DNA from: Bacteroidales bacterium
GTDB taxonomy: Bacteria > Bacteroidota > Bacteroidia > Bacteroidales > UBA932
Direction: 5' to 3'
Assembly: GCA_024398075.1 (NCBI GenBank)
Contig: JAKSJM010000009.1
Span: forward strand, 1 to 64,000
Length of the DNA: 64,000 bases
Under the pieces are notes generated by a model. The model did not search any database. It had not been told where the DNA came from and was given only the letters and a program-made list of their open reading frames with translations. Position numbers and translations under genes: made by a program. Positions 7,331 through 13,536 of the stretch are shown one piece after another; position 1 is the stretch's first letter, and each line of letters starts with the position of its first letter.

Positions 7331-7375
7331 TTTGTTATATTTGAAATAGCCCATCTGAAAGGCAGCCATGGAGCC
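7331..7375 (+). promoter_or_regulatory. promoter/leader of the HTH-integrase operon (copy 2)
   Basis: TTTGTTATAT at 7331-7340 overlaps a consensus -7 box TATATTTG (7336-7343). GGCAGCCATGGAGCC follows at 7361-7375, followed by a purine-rich stretch just before ATG 7393. The two words recur before the leftward operon (5937-5983). A TTG at 7316-7318 is a possible -33 element (17-nt spacing). Confidence 0.6.
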
Positions 7376-7392
7376 TGTGAGGGAGGGGAAGG

Positions 7393-7722
7393 ATGAAGAA
7401 GTATAATTTATTATTAGTTAAAATGACAGGACTTAGAAATATAAGGCTGAATGAAGACAGTGTGATTATTCCTATGAGGATGGCAGACCTCCAGCAACTG
7501 ATGCAGGAGTGTGTTAAAACAACTATTGCTTCTTACAAGAAGGAACTCAAGGAGAAGGAGGAACAGAGGTATTATACTGCAAAAGAGGTAGGTGAGATGT
7601 TTAATAAGCATATCTCAACTATCAACAGATGGAAGCATGCAGGCTATCTCCATGGGCATCCTATTGGAGGCAAGGATTACTATGATATAGAAGAAGTGCA
7701 GAATCTTTTAATGAAGTCTTAA
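7393..7722 (+). CDS. excisionase-like HTH protein
   Basis: A 109-aa protein with a charged coiled-coil-like middle (KKELKEKEEQ) and a C-terminal winged HTH of the MerR/excisionase type: YYTAKEVGEMFNKHISTINRWKHAGYL (about 60-86), followed by a DYYDIEEVQNLL wing. It sits 2 nt before the tyrosine integrase, the usual place of a recombination directionality factor in Bacteroidota integrative elements. Predicted role: binds the att arms and biases the integrase toward excision, and/or regulates the shared leader. The gene has no CpG at all. Confidence 0.8.
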   Translation: MKKYNLLLVKMTGLRNIRLNEDSVIIPMRMADLQQLMQECVKTTIASYKKELKEKEEQRYYTAKEVGEMFNKHISTINRWKHAGYLHGHPIGGKDYYDIEEVQNLLMKS

Positions 7723-7724
7723 TA

Positions 7725-9074
7725 ATGGCTACCATATCATATAGACTTTCAGGCAAGACAGACAAGGCTTCAGGCAAGGTTCAGGTCTTAGTGGATGTAA
7801 GTGTGTCCAGGAACTTTAGGGTGAGAGGCAAGACTAGAGTCTATGTCATGCCCAAAGAGTGGGATGAGCAGAATGGCTGCATAAAAAAGGCATCAAGAGT
7901 CTCAAAGGTGGAGAAGCAGATAGAACAGCAGGAACTGACCAAGACTCTTAACAGGCTCAAGGAGCATATCTCTACAATGATTACTGAGGCTGATGACAGG
8001 AAGGAACTGGATGAGATGACTAGCCCAGAGAGCAGGCAGGAATGGATAGAGTATGTGGTAGCCTCTTTCTATGACCCATGTGTGGTGCTGACCAGGAACA
8101 ACAAACTATCTTTTCAAGACTTTGCAGATGTATATGTCAAGGTGAGAAGCAAGGAGGAGGGATGGCAACTGGCAGACAAGAGCAGTGGCAACAAGAAGAA
8201 GGTGTGGGACCACCCATGCTATGATAAACTGTGTGCAGTGCAGACCCAGGTTAAGAAGATGAATTCAGGCCTTTTGATGGATGAGATTACAGCCCAGACT
8301 GTAGATGATTACCAGGCTTTTCTCATAAAGGAAGGCTACCTCAATTCAACAGTCCAGAACCATATCTCCTATTTCAAGCAGATTCTTCTGTGGGCATATG
8401 ACAGAGGCTACCTCAAGCATGGCAAGGAGATAGCAAGGCATAAGACCAAGGCTTTGAAGATGAGCAAGCCCAAGGCTGTGAACTTCCTTCGCTGGGATGA
8501 ATTCTTGAAACTCTACAACTATAAATTTGCCCCAGGGCAGGAACACCTGGAACTGACCAGGGATAGATTTTGCTTTTGCTGTGCAACCTCACTTAGGCAT
8601 TCTGACCTGGCTATTTTGAAGAAGGTGTATTTCAATGATCATGACAATCCTACCTCTTTCTCAATGATGAGCAAGAAGACCTATGATGACCTAACAATAT
8701 TTCTCAACAGGTATAGCAAGGCTTTGTATCTGAAGTATAAGGATGTTCCTTCTCCAGATGGCCTTCTCTTTCCTCCAAAATCTAACCAAAAGATGAATGA
8801 TAATCTCAAGGTGATAGCCAAGATGCTGGGCTTCACAAGGGACATAAGCAAGATGCAGTTTTCAGGCAAGGAGAGAGTGGAGGAGACAAACAGACTCTGT
8901 GATGTGATAGGCACTCACTCTGCAAGAAGAACCTTTGTGGTTCATGCTCTAGAGAAGGGCTGGTCTCCACAACTGGTGATGACCTTTACAGGACATGAGG
9001 ACTATGACAGTATGAAGCCCTACATTGCCCTTACAGACAAGGTGAGGATGGATATGATGGCTAATAATTTTTAG
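7725..9074 (+). CDS. int: tyrosine site-specific integrase
   Basis: A 449-aa tyrosine recombinase. N-terminal arm-binding domain (about 1-90), SAM-like core-binding domain (about 125-230), and a C-terminal catalytic domain with R291 (SLRHSDL), H398-x-x-R401 (THSARRTF), H424 (TGHED) and the candidate nucleophile Y433 (KPYIAL). All catalytic residues are present, so it is likely functional. It lies directly inside the right att site, as expected for the enzyme that integrated this element at tRNA-Ser. The coding sequence uses AGA/AGG for arginine except one CGC (8489-8491), the only CpG in the gene. Confidence 0.96.
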   Translation: MATISYRLSGKTDKASGKVQVLVDVSVSRNFRVRGKTRVYVMPKEWDEQNGCIKKASRVSKVEKQIEQQELTKTLNRLKEHISTMITEADDRKELDEMTSPESRQEWIEYVVASFYDPCVVLTRNNKLSFQDFADVYVKVRSKEEGWQLADKSSGNKKKVWDHPCYDKLCAVQTQVKKMNSGLLMDEITAQTVDDYQAFLIKEGYLNSTVQNHISYFKQILLWAYDRGYLKHGKEIARHKTKALKMSKPKAVNFLRWDEFLKLYNYKFAPGQEHLELTRDRFCFCCATSLRHSDLAILKKVYFNDHDNPTSFSMMSKKTYDDLTIFLNRYSKALYLKYKDVPSPDGLLFPPKSNQKMNDNLKVIAKMLGFTRDISKMQFSGKERVEETNRLCDVIGTHSARRTFVVHALEKGWSPQLVMTFTGHEDYDSMKPYIALTDKVRMDMMANNF

Positions 9075-9080
9075 ATGGTG

Positions 9081-9105
9081 AGGCTCCTAAAATGGGAGCC
9101 TTTTT
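9081..9105 (+). terminator. rho-independent terminator of the integrase operon
   Basis: AGGCTCC (9081-9087) pairs with GGAGCCT (9095-9101), followed by a T-run to 9105. It is placed 7 nt after the integrase stop. Confidence 0.85.
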
Positions 9106-9118
9106 CTATGCAGATATG

Positions 9119-9165
9119 TGCGGTGCGCCGCACCTCTTTGAATCTTGGTGCAACACTGGTGCAAC
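9119..9165. promoter_or_regulatory. right-end arm-type sites (candidate)
   Basis: An inverted repeat GTGCGG/CCGCAC (9119-9134) is followed by two direct copies of GGTGCAAC (9147-9154 and 9158-9165) spaced by 11 bp, one helical turn, immediately inside the right att repeat. The same word appears at the left end (210-216, 232-239). Candidate integrase or excisionase binding sites. Confidence 0.45.
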
Positions 9166-9175
9166 AAAAATATGC

Positions 9176-9206
9176 AAAAAGTGGCTCACAGATACCTGTA
9201 AGCCAC
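9176..9206 (-). terminator. terminator of tRNA-Ser
   Basis: On the minus strand a near-perfect hairpin (GTGGCT...AGCCAC, extended through the middle) is followed by five T. It is 8 nt downstream of the tRNA 3' end. Confidence 0.85.
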
Positions 9207-9225
9207 TTTCTTGCGGAGAGGGAGG
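9176..9225. repeat. right attachment-site copy (50-bp direct repeat)
   Basis: Exact match to 11-60. It includes the tRNA-Ser transcription terminator and the last 12 nt of the tRNA gene (9214-9225), so the element supplies both the replacement tRNA end and its terminator on integration. Confidence 0.92.
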
Positions 9226-9298
9226 GATTCGAACCCCCGGAACCTTTCAGTTCAACAGTTTTCAAGACTGCCGTAATCGACCACTCTACCACCTCTCC
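9214..9298 (-). tRNA. tRNA-Ser (anticodon TGA)
   Basis: An 85-nt class II tRNA on the minus strand. Acceptor GGAGAGG/CCTCTCC with discriminator G, anticodon loop CTTGAAA (anticodon TGA) on a CAGT/ACTG stem, long variable arm, and T-loop TTCGAAT. CCA is not encoded. It is the integration target of the element to its left; the 3' 12 nt come from the element's copy of the att site and the gene remains intact. Confidence 0.95.
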
Positions 9299-9333
9299 AA
9301 TCTATCGGATGATAGTCCCGTCGTTTGGGATTA

Positions 9334-9364
9334 CAAAGATAGGTATTTTCTTGATAGTTCCAAA
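9334..9364 (-). promoter_or_regulatory. promoter of tRNA-Ser
   Basis: Read on the minus strand: TTTG (9364-9361), 19 nt, TATCTTTG (9341-9334). This is a full match to the Bacteroidota sigma consensus TTTG-N19-21-TAnnTTTG, about 35 nt upstream of the mature tRNA 5' end. Confidence 0.85.
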
Positions 9365-9380
9365 ACTTTTGTGAAAAAAT

Positions 9381-9411
9381 TTTAGCGACGAAGAATTAAT
9401 AGATATCTTTG
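9381..9411 (+). promoter_or_regulatory. promoter of the DUF1963 gene
   Basis: TTTA (9381-9384), 19 nt, TATCTTTG (9404-9411): a one-base deviation from the Bacteroidota consensus, about 22 nt before the start codon. Confidence 0.6.
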
Positions 9412-9433
9412 CGGAAGAATAATACTATCAAAT

Positions 9434-10015
9434 ATGGCTATCAGAGTAAACATCGTGGATTCACATCCGAATCTTTTCTGCGACAGCAAGTGGTGGGGAG
9501 ACCCAGAGCTCCCGGAAGATCTCAAGTATCCTATGGTTGAGGGCGTACCTATGACCTTTATCACTCAGCTAAGCTTGTATGATTTATCCAAGTTTGATTC
9601 TGATGGATTGCTTCCGCAGGAAGGCATGTTCTATTTCTTCGCTGATTTAGACGAGTTCATTGATGAGGCTCCTGAGAGCGTCATCGAGCTGCCGCGAAGC
9701 AGCTTCGCTGTTCGCTACACAAAGACTGTAAACATGGAGACCTTCGCCACTGTTCAACTCATGGATGAGGATGATGAGCCTATAGCTCCCGCTGCGTACC
9801 CTGTCGAGTTTGAGCAGGTCGCTGACGATGAGGACGGTACTGTGATATTGGGCACAAAGCTTCCTGAAACCATCAGGGAGGCGATTCCAGATGCTGTGTC
9901 TATTCTTTCCTTCGTCTTTGCACAGTCACGCTTCCAGTTCGTCCTCAGCCGTAAGGATATCGGCTTCGGGAACTGGAAGCGTGCGCGTCTGTTTGTTAGT
10001 CCTATAAGTATTTAA
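9434..10015 (+). CDS. DUF1963 (YwqG-like) protein
   Basis: A 193-aa soluble protein. Characteristic features near the N-terminus are SKWWGDPELPED (about 18-29), then a hydrophobic LxQLSLYDL segment and GMFYFFADLDE, typical of the DUF1963/YwqG family. The biochemical function of that family is not established. No signal peptide is seen. The gene ends 14 bp inside the convergent transglutaminase-like gene, so the two 3' ends overlap. Confidence 0.8.
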   Translation: MAIRVNIVDSHPNLFCDSKWWGDPELPEDLKYPMVEGVPMTFITQLSLYDLSKFDSDGLLPQEGMFYFFADLDEFIDEAPESVIELPRSSFAVRYTKTVNMETFATVQLMDEDDEPIAPAAYPVEFEQVADDEDGTVILGTKLPETIREAIPDAVSILSFVFAQSRFQFVLSRKDIGFGNWKRARLFVSPISI

Positions 10016-11468
10016 CGTCCATGTGGTAGTCCCACTGGTCGAAGTAGAGGTTGCCACCGGCCCACTCGACTTCGCCACGCTGGAAGTCCACAGTCTCACT
10101 ACGAGGATACTTCTTCGCTGGTGAGAACTCCTTGCCATAATCCTGGTTGACGATCAGACGGTATGAGTCTATACCGCCAAGACTGAAGTACAGCATCTTG
10201 TCATTGAGGGCACGGAAGCTCTCGTCCTCGAAAGGATAGTCAGGGGTGTAGACCTCTGGAACGACTCTTCCTGGGAGCGTTACCATTGGCACTGTCCTCA
10301 CTGCGTCGTACATAAGTCCATGTGACTGATCTACAGGCACCCAGCCCAAGCCTTCGAAGTATATCTCGGCCCAGTCGTGGAGGTTTACCTCCTCTGGGTT
10401 CACTGTCCATCCACTCTGGAAGTGCGTAGGGATGCCCTCGATGCGGCACAGGGTGCAGAAAAGAAGGGTCACCTGACCGCAGTCGCCGTGCTTTATGTCA
10501 AGCACATACTCTGGGATGTTCTCGATGGTGGAGTACTCGCGAGCTCCGGCCCAAGGGAAGTTGTCGCTTACCCATGTGAAGATGGCCTTGGCCTTATCGT
10601 ATGGATTTTCAAGTCCTTCTGTAAGTTCTGCGGCGAGTGCTTTGAGGCGCTCGGAGAATACGATGTGAGCCTCACGCTCGGATGTGTACTCCTTGTATAC
10701 ATCGGAGGTGGTGTCGTAGTAGCTTCTGGTGTCGGTAAACTCTGTCTTCCCGAGAGCATTGGCGGCAGCGTCTGCTACATATGAGCTCGAAAGTGGGTAG
10801 TACTCTGAGCTGGCTGTATACTCAAACTCTTCTTCAAATACGGTAGGCTGTCCAGCGACAGCCGCCTTCTCCATATATAGGCTGGTGTGCTTGAATGAAG
10901 GGTCAGAGATGGTATACTTCTCCTCGCTGGCGCTGATGAGGCTTACGCCTGTCTGTCGTGCCACGTCGGTGCGTGGGAATGGAAGCCAGCAGCGGATGAT
11001 TTCGCCTGCAGGCACAGCGTCAGCGTCTACGGTGAGCGTGTACTTGACCTTCATCTTCTTAGGACAGCTGATGGTGCCGCCGTCCAGGATAGCGCTCATC
11101 GCGTTCTCCTTGATGGTGCCGGTGAAGTTCATGAAAGCGCCTGGAGTTGCGATTCCATTGGCGGCGTCCTTGATGGCCTTGCACTCAGGATCTACGCGGA
11201 AAAGGTTCGAAGCGGTGCGGTTGAAGTACATCCTCTCCCCGTCTATCATCATGGATTCAAGGGTGTTGTCCGCAGTCCACTTCTCGATCTGCTCGTCGGT
11301 GACGTCGGGAATGAGCTTCTGGATATACTCCTTCACATCCTGCTGCGTCCAGTCGAAGTCGCAGGCGAGTCTGTGCTGGAGGTCAGCGTTCCAGTCGTAC
11401 TGGCTGCTACTGTTCTTGCAGCCCGCAAGGGCCAATGCCATAGCGGCGAAAAAAATGATCTTTTTCAT
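10002..11468 (-). CDS. transglutaminase-like lipoprotein
   Basis: A 488-aa predicted lipoprotein: signal peptide with lipobox ALAGC (cysteine at 17), then ~250 aa without a recognised domain, then a transglutaminase-like fold with the Cys-His-Asp triad in HGDCGQVTLLF, HDWAEIYFEG and VPVDQSHG. The fold is used by peptidases as well as by transglutaminases. It follows the dipeptide epimerase with a 4-nt gap, so the pair is an operon. The context suggests a periplasmic enzyme that trims cell-wall-type peptides to feed L-Ala-D/L-Glu metabolism; that link is inference. Confidence 0.82.
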   Translation of the reverse strand: MKKIIFFAAMALALAGCKNSSSQYDWNADLQHRLACDFDWTQQDVKEYIQKLIPDVTDEQIEKWTADNTLESMMIDGERMYFNRTASNLFRVDPECKAIKDAANGIATPGAFMNFTGTIKENAMSAILDGGTISCPKKMKVKYTLTVDADAVPAGEIIRCWLPFPRTDVARQTGVSLISASEEKYTISDPSFKHTSLYMEKAAVAGQPTVFEEEFEYTASSEYYPLSSSYVADAAANALGKTEFTDTRSYYDTTSDVYKEYTSEREAHIVFSERLKALAAELTEGLENPYDKAKAIFTWVSDNFPWAGAREYSTIENIPEYVLDIKHGDCGQVTLLFCTLCRIEGIPTHFQSGWTVNPEEVNLHDWAEIYFEGLGWVPVDQSHGLMYDAVRTVPMVTLPGRVVPEVYTPDYPFEDESFRALNDKMLYFSLGGIDSYRLIVNQDYGKEFSPAKKYPRSETVDFQRGEVEWAGGNLYFDQWDYHMDVKYL

Positions 11469-11472
11469 TGGC

Positions 11473-12627
11473 CTAAAGCTTAATGAGTCCGAGACCTGGG
11501 CGATCAGGAAGCACCATGCGGCCTTCCTTCACTACCATGCCCTCGAAGCGGTCGTTTGCGATGAGGAGGTTTCCGTCGAGGTCAGCGAAGTCCACTGCAG
11601 GTGAGAAATGCGCTGCCGCTGTGGTGGCGCATGATGTCTCAGTCATACAACCTACCATCACCTTCATGCCCTCTGCGCGAGCGTAGGTGAGCATCTTACG
11701 CGCCTCGAGAAGACCTGTACACTTCATAAGCTTTATGTTGATGCCGGTGAATGCTCCCTTGATATGAGGGATGTCCTTCAGGCGCTGGATGCTCTCGTCA
11801 GCGAAAATAGGCACTGGGCTGCGCTCTGTGAGCCATGCGATGTCGTCGAGCTGTGTTTTAGGCATAGGCTGCTCCACCATCACGATGCCGTGCTCTGCGA
11901 GCCAGCCGATCTCGTCGATAGCCTTGTACTTGTCCTTCCAACCCTGGTTTGCGTCCACTGCGAGAGGGAGATTGGTCACCGAACGGATGGTCTCGATCAT
12001 CTCCTTGTCGTTCTCGAGGCCCACCTTGACCTTGAGGATGTTGAACTTGTCAGCGCACTCAAGGGTCTTCTGACGTACTACGTCTGCGGTGTCGATACCA
12101 ATGGTGAAGGTGGTGTTTCCTGCCTTCGCTGCATCATAACCCCAGATGCGGAAGAGTGGCTGTCCGAGGAGCTTGCCCACGAGGTCGTGAAGAGCAATGT
12201 CAATGGCTGCCTTGGCTGGAGCGTCTCCCTCTGAGATGCTGTCTACATATGCCATGATATCCTCGATGCAGAATGGGTCAGCAAACTGCTCAAGGTCAAC
12301 CTTCTGAAGGAATGCGCAAACGCTCTCCACGGTATGTCCAAGGTATGGTGGCATAGAAGCCTCACCATAACCAATGAAACCGTCATACTCGATCTCCACC
12401 TGCACGTCAGGGGTGGTGGTGCGAGAGTATGATGCCACGGTGAATGTGTGTGCGAGCTTGAGCTCGTAAGGCTCGAAGCGCAGCTTCATCTTAGGTCTCT
12501 CGCCGCTAGTGGTGTTCAGCAAGTAAGGCTTGGGCCCCTTGTCATTAACATTCTTTCCTGTGCAGGCTGCAATGCCTACCCCAGCTCCAGCGAGTGCCGC
12601 TGTCTTCAGAAAGTCTCTTCTCTGCAT
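11473..12627 (-). CDS. dipeptide epimerase (enolase superfamily)
   Basis: A 384-aa protein starting at ATG 12627, where an RRDFLK motif and hydrophobic stretch with GIAAC give a Tat-type/lipoprotein-like signal. The enolase-superfamily barrel has the catalytic and metal residues of L-Ala-D/L-Glu epimerases: KVKVG, DANQGW, VEQP, ADES, IKLMKCTG, and the C-terminal DLDGN motif. It interconverts the second residue of Ala-Glu dipeptides released from peptidoglycan. Export would be unusual for E. coli YcjG but is common for Bacteroidota relatives. In operon with the transglutaminase-like lipoprotein downstream. An in-frame extension to 12744 lacks a sensible start and runs into repeat DNA. Confidence 0.88.
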   Translation of the reverse strand: MQRRDFLKTAALAGAGVGIAACTGKNVNDKGPKPYLLNTTSGERPKMKLRFEPYELKLAHTFTVASYSRTTTPDVQVEIEYDGFIGYGEASMPPYLGHTVESVCAFLQKVDLEQFADPFCIEDIMAYVDSISEGDAPAKAAIDIALHDLVGKLLGQPLFRIWGYDAAKAGNTTFTIGIDTADVVRQKTLECADKFNILKVKVGLENDKEMIETIRSVTNLPLAVDANQGWKDKYKAIDEIGWLAEHGIVMVEQPMPKTQLDDIAWLTERSPVPIFADESIQRLKDIPHIKGAFTGINIKLMKCTGLLEARKMLTYARAEGMKVMVGCMTETSCATTAAAHFSPAVDFADLDGNLLIANDRFEGMVVKEGRMVLPDRPGLGLIKL

Positions 12628-12891
12628 AACTGTATGTGTTAAATTTGTTTTGGCCAATGTTCCCGTCCGTGTGCGCATCTGTTTAAGCACCCGTGTGCGC
12701 GTCGCGTGCCTCCTCGGTCGCGCTTCGCCCGCACGATTCCTCAAATATAAGAATTCTGAATCTCACTTCCAATATGTCCGCCCTTTCCTCTGGCGACTTC
12801 GCGCCATTTACGCGTAAGCTCGCCGCACCCTTGCGCACGGAAACGCCCTCCTGCGCGCTGTGCCTGCGCAAGTGTCGGTGGAGCGCTGGCT

Positions 12892-13000
12892 GAGGGTGGG
12901 ATGGCGGACCCGTGGCCGCCCATGGCCTCGTGAATGGGTCCGTAGCGCGTAGCGCGAGGGGGATGGAGTGCGCAGCACGGAAGGTCCGCCACCCACCCTC
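12892..13000. repeat. long inverted repeat
   Basis: The arms GAGGGTGGGATGGCGGACC (12892-12910) and GGTCCGCCACCCACCCTC (12983-13000) are complementary apart from one inserted base, with a 72-nt spacer. It can form a large hairpin or cruciform in the non-coding block. Confidence 0.7.
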
Positions 13001-13026
13001 TGCCGCGCCCACCGCACCTCGCCTTG

Positions 13027-13386
13027 CCACGACCCGGATGGAAGGGCAGAATTCTCCGGGTCGCGTCCGGCGCAGGCAGGGAATGGACGGCTTCTATGCC
13101 ACGACCCGGATGAAACGTCGAATCTGTCGGGGACGCGTCCAGCATGGGAAGGAAATGGACGGTTTCTGTGCCACGACCCGGATGGAAGGGCGGATCCGTC
13201 GGGGTCGTGTCCGGCAGAGGTGGGAAATGGACGGTTTCTGTGCCACGACCCGGATGAAACGTCGAATCTGTCGGGGACGCGTCCCGCAAGGGTGGTAAAT
13301 GGACGGATTCAGTGCCACGACCCGGATGAAATGGCGCATCTGTCGGGGTCGTGGCTGGCAAGGGAAGGGCCGTGGCTGACGCGGGA
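13027..13386. repeat. 72-bp tandem repeat, five copies
   Basis: Copies start at 13027, 13099, 13171, 13243 and 13315, each opening with CCACGACCCGGATG; a degraded partial sixth follows to about 13430. The unit length is exactly 72 bp in all five. Within units CACGACCC can pair with GGGTCGTG about 35 nt on (clearest in the third copy). Spacing is far from CRISPR geometry, and the unit (72 = 24 codons) keeps frames open across copies. Confidence 0.92.
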
Positions 13387-13536
13387 GGGGGACGCTATGG
13401 TGGGGTCGCGTCCGGCATGGGTAGGAAATGGAAAAAGCCCGGCGCGGGCGCGTCGGGCTTGTATGGAATGGAGGTCCAGGACCTCAGCATTTCTTGTTTG
13501 GTGTGCCGCGATGTGCGGCGCATGGGGCGGGGGAGA

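Larger units (their letters stand above)
11..9225. mobile_element. tRNA-Ser-integrated element with polymerase and R-M genes
   Basis: An integrated element bounded by exact 50-bp direct repeats (11-60 and 9176-9225); the right copy contains the last 12 nt of an intact tRNA-Ser. Gene content from left to right: HNH endonuclease, m5C methyltransferase, an unknown 160-aa protein, an SSB-tail protein, a TV-Pol/T7-RNAP-like polymerase and an unknown 130-aa protein (all leftward); then a 56-aa protein, a serine recombinase, a 50-aa HTH protein, an excisionase-like HTH protein and a tyrosine integrase (all rightward). No relaxase, coupling protein, capsid or terminase gene is visible, so the mode of spread is unknown. 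Base composition is mosaic: CpG is almost absent from 3314-5985 and 7323-9120 but normal in the R-M cargo. A second element further left of position 11 cannot be excluded. Confidence 0.9.
12628..13536. other. GC-rich non-coding block with repeats
   Basis: About 900 bp between pnp and the epimerase, markedly GC- and CpG-rich. It contains words like CTTGCGCACGGAAAC and TGCGCAAGTGT shared with 33590-33695, a long imperfect inverted repeat (12892-13000), and five 72-bp tandem repeats (13027-13386) with a degenerate sixth. Long open frames in several phases arise from the repeat and the GC content and are not taken as genes. Confidence 0.75.

Noticed and set aside
11..9225. Integrative conjugative element or prophage
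   Set aside because: No relaxase, coupling ATPase, Tra proteins, terminase, portal or capsid genes lie between the att repeats.
13027..13386. CRISPR array
   Set aside because: Repeats are 72 bp and contiguous with no unique spacers, and no cas genes are present.
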